From Rhizobium leguminosarum bv. trifolii WSM2297 (GTDB lineage Bacteria; Pseudomonadota; Alphaproteobacteria; Rhizobiales; Rhizobiaceae), in the NCBI RefSeq assembly GCF_000271845.1, contig NZ_JH719395.1, forward strand, positions 4,330,046 to 4,394,045: a stretch of DNA of 64,000 bases, in the 5' to 3' direction. The position numbers were made by a program, and so were the translations under genes. How positions within the stretch are numbered: the first letter of the stretch is position 1; the number at the start of each line of letters is the position of its first letter. This document shows, piece by piece, positions 18,755-28,967 of the stretch. The notes beneath the pieces were generated by a model. The model saw nothing but the letters and a program-made list of their open reading frames with translations. It had not been told where the DNA came from and made no database searches.

Positions 18755-19780
18755 TCAAGACTGCGGGGCAGGGCCGGTCGAGGCCCGGACGATCAGTTCG
18801 GTCTTCCAGAGTTCCTGTTCGGGGAAGGGGCCTGCCTGCTTCACCGTGCCGATCAGCCGCTGGGCGATGCGAACGCCGGCGGCCCTGAGCGAGGAGCGCG
18901 TCGTCGTCAGCGGCACGGAGAAGTTTTCCGGCTTCAAGAGCGGCAGCACGTCGTCATGGGCGATCAGCGAGATATCCTCGCCGAGCCGCAATCCGGCCTG
19001 GTTGACGGCGCGGATCGCGCCAAGCGCCAGCACCGTGCTGGAGCAGAGGATCGCCGTCGGCCGCTCCGGCAGCTGCAGGAAGTGTTCCATCGCCAACAGG
19101 CCCTGCTCGTCCGTCATCAGCGTGTGGCTCATGCAATTCTCGTCGAGCGCCAGCCCGCGCTCGGCCAGTGCCGATATGACGCCGTTCTTCCTGCGGATGG
19201 CGAAATCGAGATGCATCTGCCCGTTCATCAGCGCAAATCGCGTATGGCCGAGTTGCAGCAGCAGCCGCGTCGCATCGTAAAAGGCGCCTTCATTGTCGAT
19301 GTCGAGATAGGGATAGTCCGGTTCCGAACCGAAGGATCGCCCGTGCACCACATAGGGCATGGAGAGCGACTTCAGCATGGGGAGACGCGGGTCGTGGCCG
19401 CGCATATAGGCGACGAACAGCGCATCGACATTGCCGCTGATCGCCAGGCGCCGGAGCGCCGCCACCTCATCATCCGGGTCGGCCGGCATGATGACGAAGT
19501 GGAAGTCGTGGCGCACGGCTTCCTCGCCGAGCCCGGCCAGGAATTCGCCGAAATGCACGTCGGACTGGTGGCCGGGCGCCGTCGGCATGACAAGGCCGAT
19601 CGAGCCGGCCTTGCCGGTGGCAAGCCGCTGTGCCGCCTTGTTCGGGCGATACCCGGTTTCCTTGACAGCTTGAAGCACGCGCTCCCGGGTCGCCTCGTTG
19701 ACCTCGGGATAACCGTTGAGCGCTCGGCTCACCGTCGTCTGCGACAGCCCCAGCAATTCCGATAGCTGTTTGAGATTCAC
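18755..19780 (-). CDS. aglR: LacI-family repressor of the alpha-glucoside operon
   Basis: The 341-residue protein starts with a LacI helix-turn-helix (LKQLSELLGLSQTTVSRALNGYPEVNE) and has a periplasmic-binding-protein-like effector domain (about 60-335). It is divergent from aglE with two LacI-type palindromes in the 301-nt gap, so autoregulation together with repression of the transport operon is the simple reading. The inducer would be a disaccharide such as trehalose, maltose or sucrose imported by AglEFGK. The same arrangement is known in S. meliloti. Confidence 0.92.
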   Translation of the reverse strand: MNLKQLSELLGLSQTTVSRALNGYPEVNEATRERVLQAVKETGYRPNKAAQRLATGKAGSIGLVMPTAPGHQSDVHFGEFLAGLGEEAVRHDFHFVIMPADPDDEVAALRRLAISGNVDALFVAYMRGHDPRLPMLKSLSMPYVVHGRSFGSEPDYPYLDIDNEGAFYDATRLLLQLGHTRFALMNGQMHLDFAIRRKNGVISALAERGLALDENCMSHTLMTDEQGLLAMEHFLQLPERPTAILCSSTVLALGAIRAVNQAGLRLGEDISLIAHDDVLPLLKPENFSVPLTTTRSSLRAAGVRIAQRLIGTVKQAGPFPEQELWKTELIVRASTGPAPQS

Positions 19781-19849
19781 CTGCTATGCTTCCTCCCGGC
19801 CCGCCCGTCGGCCGTCCTGAAAAAGGTCCGCCGCCTCCCAGTGTGGCAT

Positions 19850-19863
19850 CCAAAGCGCTTTCA
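19850..19863. promoter_or_regulatory. LacI-type operator near aglR
   Basis: CCAAAGCGCTTTCA contains the perfect core AAAGCGCTTT. It lies about 70 nt upstream of the aglR start and shares its core with the stronger site near aglE. Confidence 0.7.
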
Positions 19864-20011
19864 ATTATGTAGCATCTGCCGCGCTTGACTCAAGAAAAAT
19901 CGATCCATATTTCCCGATAGCCTCTGCTGCGCGGCGATAAGAGCCGCGTCCACAGCGGCTTTTCTTGAAATGACTTGACTCCATTCCGCCGAAAGTGGAA
20001 TGAGTTGGGTG

Positions 20012-20025
20012 TCAAAGCGCTTTGA
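20012..20025. promoter_or_regulatory. LacI-type operator near aglE
   Basis: TCAAAGCGCTTTGA is a perfect 14-bp palindrome, 56 nt before the aglE start. Its distance to the first site is 162 bp centre to centre, which would permit looping by a tetramer. Confidence 0.8.
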
Positions 20026-20081
20026 AATTTCTTATAAAGGGAATTCGGCGCGGGTTGGGATTGTGATGGGAGGTTGATCAC

Positions 20082-21443
20082 ATGAAAAAGACATTTTTGA
20101 TGGGCGTTGCCGTGGCAGCGCTTTTTGCCGGTGCTGCATCCGCGGCCGATCTGAAATTTGCCCCGGGACAGGATTCCAAGTTCAATTGGAAAAGCTATGA
20201 CGAATTCAAGGCCGCTCATGCCGATCTGAAGGGTCAGCCGCTGACGATCTTCGGACCGTGGCGCGGCGAAGACGAGGCGTTCTTCATGAGCGTCCTCGCC
20301 TATTTCACCGAAGCGACCGGCATCGACGCCAAATACTCCTCGTCCGAAAATTACGAACAGCAGATCGTCATCGACACGCAGGCGGGCTCGCCGCCGAACA
20401 TCGCCGTTCTGCCGCAGCCGGGCCTTCTGGCCGATCTCGCCAGCAAGGGCTTCCTGACACCGCTCGGCGACGACAACTCCAAGTGGATCAAGGACAATTA
20501 CGGCGCTGGCGACAGCTGGGTCGGTTACGGCACCTATAAGGGCAAGGACGGCAAGGAAGCCTTCTACGCCTTCCCATATAAGGCCGACGTGAAATCGCTG
20601 GTCTGGTACGTTCCGGAAAACTTCGAGGAAGCCGGCTACAAGATCCCGACGACCATGGAAGAGCTGCATGCTCTGACTGACCAGATCGTCAAGGATGGCG
20701 GCGTTCCCTGGTGCATCGGTCTCGGTTCCGGCGGCGCTACCGGCTGGCCGGCGACCGACTGGGTCGAGGACATCATGCTGCGCACCCAGCCGCCGGAAGC
20801 CTACGACAAGTGGACGACCAACGAGCTGAAGTTCACCGATCCGGCCGTGGTTGCCGCGATCGATGAATTCGGCAAGTTCGCCAAGAACGAGAAATACGTC
20901 GACGGCGGCGTCGCGGCCGTGGCCTCGACCGACTTCCGCGACAGCCCGAAGGGCCTCTTTGCCGTTCCGCCGAAGTGCTACATGCACCATCAGGCCTCGT
21001 TCATCCCGTCCTTCTTCCCTGAAGGCACGAAGCTCGGCCAGGATGCCGACTTCTTCTACATGCCGACCTTTGCGTCGCACCCCGAACTCGGCAAGCCGGT
21101 TCTCGGCGCCGGCACGCTTGTCTCGATCGCCAAGGACTCGAAGACGGCCCGCGCCTTCATCGACTTCCTGAAGACCCCGATCGCCCATGAGGTCTGGATG
21201 GCGCAGTCGAGCTTCCTGACCCCCTACAAGGGTGTCAGCACCGAGGCCTATGCCAATCCGCAGATGAAGAAGGAAGGCGAGATCCTAACGTCGGCCACAA
21301 CCTTCCGCTTCGACGGTTCCGACCTGATGCCGGGCAAGATCGGTGCCGGCGCCTTCTGGACAGGCATGGTCGATTTCGTCGGCGGTAAGTCGGCTGAAGA
21401 GGCTGCTGGCGAAATCCAGAGCGCCTGGGACGGCATCAAGTAA
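20082..21443 (+). CDS. aglE: Alpha-glucoside ABC transporter, periplasmic binding protein
   Basis: The 453-residue protein has a signal peptide (MKKTFLMGVAVAALFAGAAS, cut at ASA-AD) and the fold of sugar-binding proteins of the MalE type. In S. meliloti AglE binds sucrose, maltose and trehalose. A ribosome site (gggagg) precedes ATG 20082. It is the first gene of aglEFGAK and is followed by an intergenic hairpin, usual where the binding protein is made in excess over the membrane subunits. Confidence 0.93.
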   Translation: MKKTFLMGVAVAALFAGAASAADLKFAPGQDSKFNWKSYDEFKAAHADLKGQPLTIFGPWRGEDEAFFMSVLAYFTEATGIDAKYSSSENYEQQIVIDTQAGSPPNIAVLPQPGLLADLASKGFLTPLGDDNSKWIKDNYGAGDSWVGYGTYKGKDGKEAFYAFPYKADVKSLVWYVPENFEEAGYKIPTTMEELHALTDQIVKDGGVPWCIGLGSGGATGWPATDWVEDIMLRTQPPEAYDKWTTNELKFTDPAVVAAIDEFGKFAKNEKYVDGGVAAVASTDFRDSPKGLFAVPPKCYMHHQASFIPSFFPEGTKLGQDADFFYMPTFASHPELGKPVLGAGTLVSIAKDSKTARAFIDFLKTPIAHEVWMAQSSFLTPYKGVSTEAYANPQMKKEGEILTSATTFRFDGSDLMPGKIGAGAFWTGMVDFVGGKSAEEAAGEIQSAWDGIK

Positions 21444-21455
21444 TCCTTTAAAATT

Positions 21456-21479
21456 ATGCCGCCGGCTTGCCGGCGGCAT
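21456..21479 (+). terminator. Hairpin between aglE and aglF
   Basis: ATGCCGCCGG (21456-21465) pairs perfectly with CCGGCGGCAT (21470-21479) over CTTG, 12 nt past the aglE stop. No T tract follows, so it more likely protects the aglE message end or attenuates than fully terminates. Confidence 0.65.
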
Positions 21480-21631
21480 GGATTTGCATGACTGGCCGGG
21501 TTCGCAAAGAGCCCGGCCATCGCAGGATATATTGTGATTGGGCAATACACATAGATTGACGATGACCGGCGCTGATCCGTCAGAATAACAACCGGTCGCA
21601 CTAAGATCAGGGGAAGCAGGGGAGGGACGAA

Positions 21632-22645
21632 ATGCTGTCGCAGATAGTGTCCGCTTTGGGCGTGGTGGTCGGAGCCGTTTTCGCGTGCTCGGCCTATTTC
21701 TATTTTTCGAACAAGCTCCTGGATCTCGCTCTGCCGGTCAAGGATGGCGACATCCGCGCCGCATCGCGCAATCTCAACCGTCGTGCGCTGATCCGCCCGT
21801 GGCTGTTCATCGGCCCGGCGCTGTTCCTCCTGATCGTCTATCTCGTCTATCCGGTCGTTGCGACTTTCATCCTCTCTTTCTACGACCGGTCGGGCAATGA
21901 GTTCGTCGGCGCGACGAATTACCTGTGGGCCTTGAACGACCGCGAATTCCGTCAGTCGATCTTCAACAACATCCTGTGGCTTGCCGTCGTACCGGCCGCC
22001 TGCACCTTTTTCGGCCTCGTCATCGCCGTGATGACCGACCGCATCTGGTGGGGCAACATCGCCAAAAGCATCGTCTTCATGCCGATGGCGATCTCCTTCG
22101 TCGGCGCCTCGGTCATCTGGAAATTCATCTATGAATATCGCGGCGGCAACGACGTCCAGATCGGCCTGCTGAACGCCATTGTCCAGACCTTCGGCGGCAC
22201 GCCTGAGGTGTGGATCTCCGTTCCCTTCTGGAACAATTTCTTCCTGATGGTCATCCTGATCTGGATCCAGACCGGTTTTGCCATGGTGATCCTGTCGGCC
22301 GCCCTTCGCGGCATTCCCGAGGAGACGATCGAAGCCGCCGTCATCGACGGCGCCAATGGCTGGCAGATTTTCTGGCGCATCATGGTGCCGCAGGTATGGG
22401 GCTCGATCGCGGTCGTCTGGACGACGATCACCATCCTCGTCCTCAAGGTCTTCGATATCGTGCTGACCATGACCAACGGCCAGTGGCAGACGATGGTGCT
22501 GGCCAACCTGATGTTCAACTGGCTGTTCCGGGGCGGCGGCGATTCCGGCCGAAGTGCTGTTATCGCCATCATCATCATGCTCGCCGTCACGCCGATCATG
22601 GTCTGGAACGTGCGCCGCGCCAATCGCGAACTGAAGGGCCACTGA
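21632..22645 (+). CDS. aglF: Alpha-glucoside ABC transporter permease AglF
   Basis: The 337-residue membrane protein has an extra N-terminal helix, then the MalF-like six-helix core. The EAA loop that contacts the ATPase is at about residues 225-255 (IPEETIEAAVIDGANGWQIF). A ribosome site (gggaggg) precedes ATG 21632. Its stop is 1 nt before the aglG start. Confidence 0.93.
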   Translation: MLSQIVSALGVVVGAVFACSAYFYFSNKLLDLALPVKDGDIRAASRNLNRRALIRPWLFIGPALFLLIVYLVYPVVATFILSFYDRSGNEFVGATNYLWALNDREFRQSIFNNILWLAVVPAACTFFGLVIAVMTDRIWWGNIAKSIVFMPMAISFVGASVIWKFIYEYRGGNDVQIGLLNAIVQTFGGTPEVWISVPFWNNFFLMVILIWIQTGFAMVILSAALRGIPEETIEAAVIDGANGWQIFWRIMVPQVWGSIAVVWTTITILVLKVFDIVLTMTNGQWQTMVLANLMFNWLFRGGGDSGRSAVIAIIIMLAVTPIMVWNVRRANRELKGH

Positions 22646-22646
22646 G

Positions 22647-23810
22647 ATGACCGCTGTTGGAAGCTACTTCAAGATCGGCCCCGCCCGTCTCTTTGTTCAC
22701 GCCGCCGTTCTCTTGATCGTCATCGTCTGGCTGATCCCGACGCTCGGAATCTTCGTCAGTGCGCTCCGCGACAAGGACCAGATCGTCGTCTCCGGCTGGT
22801 GGACGGCCTTCGTCGGCTCGACACAGACCGTCGCCGTCCGCCTGGGTACGCCGGACCAGCAGCAGCAGGAAGGGGCAATCTACGTCATCTCAGGCAATGT
22901 GCTGGAAGGCCAGACCGGCCGCTCGGTGAAGGCCTTCGGCAACCGCGTGCAGCAGCCGGCAGCCTTCGAAGCAGGTCAGACCGCCGATCTCGGCGACGGC
23001 GAAAGCCTGCAGATCAACAGCGACGGCAGCTATCGCTATATGAAGAACGCCGCCTTTTCGCCCGACGAACGCCCGCGGCGCATCTATGCGTCGGTCTCCG
23101 CGCCGCCGGAGTTCACGATGCAGAACTACAAGACGGTTCTTACCGGCGAGGGTATCGGCCAGTCCTTCATCAATTCGCTGACCGTGACGATCCCGGCGAC
23201 GATCATCCCGATCCTGATTGCCGCTTTCGCCGCCTATGCGCTGAGCTGGATGGAGTTTCCCGGCCGCGGGCTGCTGATTGCGCTCGTCGTCGGCCTGATC
23301 GTCGTGCCGCTTCAGATGTCGCTGATCCCGCTGCTGCGCCTCTACAACGAGATCGGCAACATGCTCGGCCAGCCGTCCAAGACCTATCCCGGCATTTGGC
23401 TCGCCCACACCGCCTTCGGCATGCCGCTCGCCATCTATCTCTTGCGGGCCTATATCGCCGGCCTGCCGAAGGAGATCATCGAATCTGCCCGCGTCGATGG
23501 CGCCAGTGACTTCGAGATCTTCGTGCGCATCGTATTGCCTTTGTCATTCCCGGCACTCGCCTCCTTCGCCATCTTCCAGTTCCTGTGGGTGTGGAACGAC
23601 CTGCTCGTCGCCATGGTCTTCCTCGGCACCGACAAGGACCACCTCGTGCTGACCGGCAGCCTCAACGCGCTGCTCGGCTCGCGCGGCGGCAATTGGGAGA
23701 TTTTGACGGCGTCGGCCTTCGTCACCATCATCGTGCCGCTGCTCGTCTTCTTCGGGCTGCAGCGTTATCTGGTGCGTGGCCTGCTGGCGGGTTCGGTCAA
23801 GGGAGGCTGA
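22647..23810 (+). CDS. aglG: Alpha-glucoside ABC transporter permease AglG with large periplasmic insert
   Basis: The 387-residue protein has a first membrane helix (about 15-38) and the MalG-type core from about residue 170 to the end, with the EAA loop at GLPKEIIESARVDGASDFEI. Between them, residues about 45-160 form a hydrophilic beta-rich insert in the first periplasmic loop (for example GESLQINSDGSYRYMKN). Typical MalG-type subunits (about 280-300 residues) lack it. I recall AglG of S. meliloti having a similar length, so the insert is likely a family feature that contacts AglE. Confidence 0.92.
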   Translation: MTAVGSYFKIGPARLFVHAAVLLIVIVWLIPTLGIFVSALRDKDQIVVSGWWTAFVGSTQTVAVRLGTPDQQQQEGAIYVISGNVLEGQTGRSVKAFGNRVQQPAAFEAGQTADLGDGESLQINSDGSYRYMKNAAFSPDERPRRIYASVSAPPEFTMQNYKTVLTGEGIGQSFINSLTVTIPATIIPILIAAFAAYALSWMEFPGRGLLIALVVGLIVVPLQMSLIPLLRLYNEIGNMLGQPSKTYPGIWLAHTAFGMPLAIYLLRAYIAGLPKEIIESARVDGASDFEIFVRIVLPLSFPALASFAIFQFLWVWNDLLVAMVFLGTDKDHLVLTGSLNALLGSRGGNWEILTASAFVTIIVPLLVFFGLQRYLVRGLLAGSVKGG

Positions 23811-23844
23811 CCATTTCCAAACGTGACTTCAAACAGGATATTCC

Positions 23845-25497
<1,653 letters not shown>

Positions 25498-25518
25498 GGA
25501 TCAGCAGGGGAGAGAGAC

Positions 25519-26607
25519 ATGACTGGACTGACGCTGAAGGACATCCGCAAATCCTACGGTTCCGTGGACGTTCTCCACGGCATCGACCTCGATATCAAGC
25601 AAGGCGAGTTCATCGTCTTCGTCGGTCCGTCGGGCTGCGGCAAGTCCACGCTTCTGCGCATGATCGCCGGTCTCGAGGCGATCACCGGCGGCGAGATGTA
25701 TATTGACGGCCATCTCGTCAACGACGTGCCGCCCTCCAAGCGTGGCATCGCCATGGTCTTCCAGTCCTACGCGCTCTATCCCCACATGACCGTCTTCGAC
25801 AATATGGCTTTCGGGATGAAGATCGCCGGCGAAAGCAAGCAGGAGATCGAACGTCGCGTGCGGGCGGCGGCCGAGAGCCTGCAGCTGACAAAATATCTCG
25901 ATCGCCTGCCGAAAGCACTTTCCGGCGGCCAGCGCCAGCGCGTGGCGATCGGCCGCGCCATCTGCCGCGATCCGAAGGTCTTCCTGTTCGACGAGCCGCT
26001 CTCCAACCTCGATGCGGCGCTGCGCGTCGCGACCCGCATCGAGATCGCTCGCCTGAACGAACAGATGGCTGATACGACCATGATCTACGTGACTCACGAC
26101 CAGGTCGAGGCGATGACGCTCGCCGACCGCATCGTCGTTCTCTCCGCCGGTAATATCGAGCAGGTCGGCGCGCCGCTGGAGCTCTATGAGCGCCCGGCCA
26201 ACCTTTTCGTTGCCAAATTCATCGGCTCGCCGGCGATGAACATCATCCCGGCGACCGTTGCCGGAACCGGAAGCCAGACGACGGTGACGCTGACCGGCGG
26301 CATGTCGGTGACATTAGATGTGCCGACCGGCGCCTCTGAAGCCGGCAAGCAGGCAAGCTTCGGCGTTCGCCCGGAGGATCTGAGGATTGCCGACGGCGCC
26401 GACTATCTCTTCGAGGGCGAGGTGTCGATCGTCGAAGCGCTCGGCGAAGTGACGCTTCTCTATATCGAAGGCCTGGTCCCGGGCGAGCCGATCGTCGTCA
26501 AGCTGCCCGGCATTTACGATGTGAAGAAGGGCCAGAGGATGCGTTTTGCCGCCGACAGGCAGAAGTTGCATCTGTTTGACGCAACCGGCCACACTTACCG
26601 GAAATGA
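25519..26607 (+). CDS. aglK: Alpha-glucoside ABC transporter ATPase AglK
   Basis: The 362-residue protein has Walker A GPSGCGKSTLLR (about 37-48), signature LSGGQRQRVAIGRAI (about 134-148), Walker B VFLFDEPLSNLDA, the switch His in YVTHDQVEAMT, and a MalK-like C-terminal regulatory domain (about 235-360). It powers import through AglF-AglG. It lies 21 nt after aglA with gggag before the ATG and closes the operon. Confidence 0.95.
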   Translation: MTGLTLKDIRKSYGSVDVLHGIDLDIKQGEFIVFVGPSGCGKSTLLRMIAGLEAITGGEMYIDGHLVNDVPPSKRGIAMVFQSYALYPHMTVFDNMAFGMKIAGESKQEIERRVRAAAESLQLTKYLDRLPKALSGGQRQRVAIGRAICRDPKVFLFDEPLSNLDAALRVATRIEIARLNEQMADTTMIYVTHDQVEAMTLADRIVVLSAGNIEQVGAPLELYERPANLFVAKFIGSPAMNIIPATVAGTGSQTTVTLTGGMSVTLDVPTGASEAGKQASFGVRPEDLRIADGADYLFEGEVSIVEALGEVTLLYIEGLVPGEPIVVKLPGIYDVKKGQRMRFAADRQKLHLFDATGHTYRK

Positions 26608-26723
26608 GGTAGCCATTTTTGGGGTGATAATCCCGAGAATTGCGCTGGGCGGACCAGATTCTCACTTTCTGTTAAAGATCGGCTGCTACCTTTTTCCCAT
26701 CGATTTATGAGGGGGAAAAGCAC

Positions 26724-27137
26724 GTGGCCGCTTCCAATCCATCACAGCCCAAATCTCATTTCCTGAGCAAGGAAGAATCCTTCATGTATGACCGCGAACA
26801 GCGGTTCAAGATGGAGGACACGATGAATGCCGCGCGCATCGAATATACGGAAAAGGGCGTCATGCACGCGGCTTCGCGCCGCTGCGATATCGTCCGTATT
26901 TCGATGAGCAGCGCGACGCTGGCGATCCTCACCCAGTTCAACCTGCCGAAACAGTTCTATCTGGATATTCCGGATGCCCGCATCACCAAGGTCGGCTGCC
27001 TGCTGATGAAGGTCAACGCCAACAACACGATCGAAGTCCGCTTCCTGCGCCTGCTGACGCAGAAGGAGCTGAACAAGATCTTTGTCTACAGCACCCATCC
27101 GGCGCACCGCGACTACGTGCTCGATATCCGCGCCTGA
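26724..27137 (+). CDS. PilZ-like small protein
   Basis: The start GTG 26724 has a strong ribosome site (gagggggaaaa); ATG 26784 is an alternative. The 137-residue protein has a beta-rich middle, with CDIVRISMSSATLAI standing where PilZ proteins have a (D/N)xSxxG segment, then KVGCLLMKVNANNTIEVRFLR. The upstream RxxxR motif that binds cyclic di-GMP is not clear, although a basic pair (SRRCD) is present. It may be a divergent or non-binding PilZ protein. It stands alone, 116 nt after aglK. Confidence 0.5.
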   Translation: MAASNPSQPKSHFLSKEESFMYDREQRFKMEDTMNAARIEYTEKGVMHAASRRCDIVRISMSSATLAILTQFNLPKQFYLDIPDARITKVGCLLMKVNANNTIEVRFLRLLTQKELNKIFVYSTHPAHRDYVLDIRA

Positions 27138-27306
27138 CGCCATAAGTCCTGACACCCGAAAACCCGCGGAGTGCTTCACGCGCGCCGCGGGCTTTTGTTT
27201 GCGGGATCGTCAAGTTCAGCTTCGCTCTGTTGGCGCTCTTCCCGGTCGACGGTGTTTCGCAGCTCGACGCTTTATGCTGACACTCAACTAAAGACGGGTT
27301 GCACCA

Positions 27307-27825
27307 TCAGGCGCAGCAAGCGCTCTTTCCCGTCGAGGGGCCGCAGCACGCTTGGATTTGCTGCTCGGCGAGCCAGCGGTCACGCGGCTTGCAGCTGGCC
27401 GGCCGCGGCGACAGCTCGACATGGATGCTGTCCGCGCGAAGCGTTGGCAGCGCAGCACAATAGAGCCGCATCGGCTGCACGCCATCGCTGACCTCGAATG
27501 TCAGTTTTGCGCTCTCCCCGAGCTTTGCGTGCTCCGTGACCTTGCGGACGATCGCATGGAACTTGCCGGCAGGCATATGGCTGCGATCGCCATCTTCTAT
27601 ATCCCAAAGCTGGATGAAGATCTCCGTCCAGCTTTCCGGATTGGCGCCGCAATCGAGCGCTGAGAACTGGCCGGCCTTTACCTCGGTGACGTGGTAGCCG
27701 GGCTTCACCGGACGGCCGTCATAGTAGAAAATCAGCGATGAGTTCTCGGCCGCCGCAAGCATGCCCATAAGGTCGCCGAGGCAGATATCGTCCTTCTGCA
27801 TTTTGCCGTTGTCGATCACGTTCAT
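27307..27825 (-). CDS. DUF6428-like protein of the arsenic cluster, Cys-rich tail
   Basis: I use ATG 27825 with gagg upstream; an in-frame ATG at 27846 would add seven residues. The 172-residue protein resembles the uncharacterised DUF6428 family, which I recall as frequent beside arsenic genes. Its body is a compact alpha/beta domain (SLIFYYDGRPVKPGYHVTEV is typical). The C-terminus adds CCGPSTGKSACCA, two cysteine pairs that could hold arsenite. It is divergent from arsR with only 42 nt between starts and must share the operator there. The function is unknown. Confidence 0.7.
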   Translation of the reverse strand: MNVIDNGKMQKDDICLGDLMGMLAAAENSSLIFYYDGRPVKPGYHVTEVKAGQFSALDCGANPESWTEIFIQLWDIEDGDRSHMPAGKFHAIVRKVTEHAKLGESAKLTFEVSDGVQPMRLYCAALPTLRADSIHVELSPRPASCKPRDRWLAEQQIQACCGPSTGKSACCA

Positions 27826-27840
27826 CTGCGGTAATCCTCG

Positions 27841-27866
27841 TTTCAATTATTCAAGGATTGTTGAAA
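27841..27866. promoter_or_regulatory. Probable ArsR operator
   Basis: TTTCAA (27841-27846) and TTCAA (27850-27854) face TTGAA(A) at 27861-27866, giving an inverted repeat of the TTCAA-N6-TTGAA kind favoured by ArsR proteins. It ends 1 nt before the arsR start codon and covers its ribosome site, and it also covers the start region of the divergent gene, so one repressor could block both. Confidence 0.65.
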
Positions 27867-27867
27867 T

Positions 27868-28272
27868 ATGGATCAACGTCAAGCTCTCATCTCCTTCGCG
27901 GCGCTCTCGCAGGAAACCCGTCTTCGGATCGTCCGCATGCTGGTGATAGCCGGTCCGGACGGCATGGCGGCCGGCATGATCGCCGACAAGGTGGAGGTCT
28001 CGCCGTCGAATGTCTCATTTCACCTGAAGGAGCTGGAGCGCTCCGGACTGATCGACCAGAAACGAGAAGCCAGATCGATCATTTACACCGCGAGCTACGA
28101 AACCCTCGGCGGTCTCGTCCGCTTCCTGATGGAAGACTGCTGTGGCGGCCGTCCGGAAATTTGCGCACCGGCGGCGGAAGTGGCCGCATGTTGCGCTCCT
28201 GCGCCGGAAACCCACCTTCGGCAGATCGGCGCCATGGAGGGCGCGACGGCAAAACCATTCGAGGCCAGCTGA
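27868..28272 (+). CDS. arsR: Arsenite-responsive repressor ArsR
   Basis: The 134-residue protein has the ArsR winged helix (FAALSQETRLRIVRMLV at the start, VSPSNVSFHLKELERSGLI as recognition part). It lacks a clear ELCVCDL-type metal site in the DNA-binding helix. Cysteines lie in the C-terminal part (EDCCGGRPEICAP, then AACCAP), where arsenite could be bound instead. The stop shares one base with the aqpS start. It probably represses itself, aqpS and arsC, and the divergent gene. Confidence 0.9.
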   Translation: MDQRQALISFAALSQETRLRIVRMLVIAGPDGMAAGMIADKVEVSPSNVSFHLKELERSGLIDQKREARSIIYTASYETLGGLVRFLMEDCCGGRPEICAPAAEVAACCAPAPETHLRQIGAMEGATAKPFEAS

Positions 28273-28967
28273 TGAACGGCTTCGATTTGCCGCGCCGGCT
28301 CGTCGCCGAGGGATTTGGTACTGCCATGCTAGTAGCAACGGTTGTGGGCTCCGGCATCATGGCCACATCGCTGATGCAGGACATCGGTCTGGCACTGCTG
28401 GGCAATACGCTGGCGACCGGCGCAATCCTTGTGGTGCTCATTACCGTGCTCGGGCCGATCTCCGGCACGCACTTTAATCCGGCGGTCTCTCTGATCCTTG
28501 CGATCTCGCGCGAATTGCCGGGGCGTGATTTTGCCGGTTACGTCCTCGTACAGATCATCGGTGGCATAGTCGGCACAATCGCCGCGCATCTGATGTTCGA
28601 CCTGCAATTGTTGGAGCTATCCACCAAGGTTCGAACCGGCGGGGCGCAATGGTTCTCCGAAGCTCTGGCGACCTTCGGCCTGGTCGCCGTCATCCTTGCC
28701 GGGATCAAGTTCGAACAGAAAGCGGTGCCGTGGCTGGTGGGGCTCTACATTACCGCTGCATACTGGTTCACGGCCTCGACCTCCTTTGCCAATCCCGCCG
28801 TCGCGCTGGCCCGGTCGTTGACGAACACCTTCTCCGGCATTCGCCCGGTCGATCTTCCTGGCTTCTGGATCGCCGAGATTGCCGGCGCGGTCGCAGCACT
28901 CTTCCTGTTCACCTGGCTCTTGCAGCCAAATGCTCCATCAACCGTATCGTCAGAGGCGAAACTATGA
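28272..28967 (+). CDS. aqpS: Aquaglyceroporin AqpS of the arsenic operon
   Basis: The start is ATG 28272, directly at the arsR stop; longer frames run back through arsR. The 231-residue membrane protein has six helices and two NPA boxes: SGTHFNPAVSLIL and TSFANPAVALARS (Val-Ala in place of the usual Arg after the second box). In S. meliloti AqpS replaces an arsenite pump: arsenate is reduced by ArsC and the arsenite leaves by diffusion through this channel. The stop overlaps arsC by ATGA. Confidence 0.92.
   Translation: MNGFDLPRRLVAEGFGTAMLVATVVGSGIMATSLMQDIGLALLGNTLATGAILVVLITVLGPISGTHFNPAVSLILAISRELPGRDFAGYVLVQIIGGIVGTIAAHLMFDLQLLELSTKVRTGGAQWFSEALATFGLVAVILAGIKFEQKAVPWLVGLYITAAYWFTASTSFANPAVALARSLTNTFSGIRPVDLPGFWIAEIAGAVAALFLFTWLLQPNAPSTVSSEAKL

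Noticed and set aside
27858..28967. 369-residue reading of aqpS that starts before arsR
   Set aside because: It would overlap arsR completely; the MIP-family protein begins at ATG 28272.
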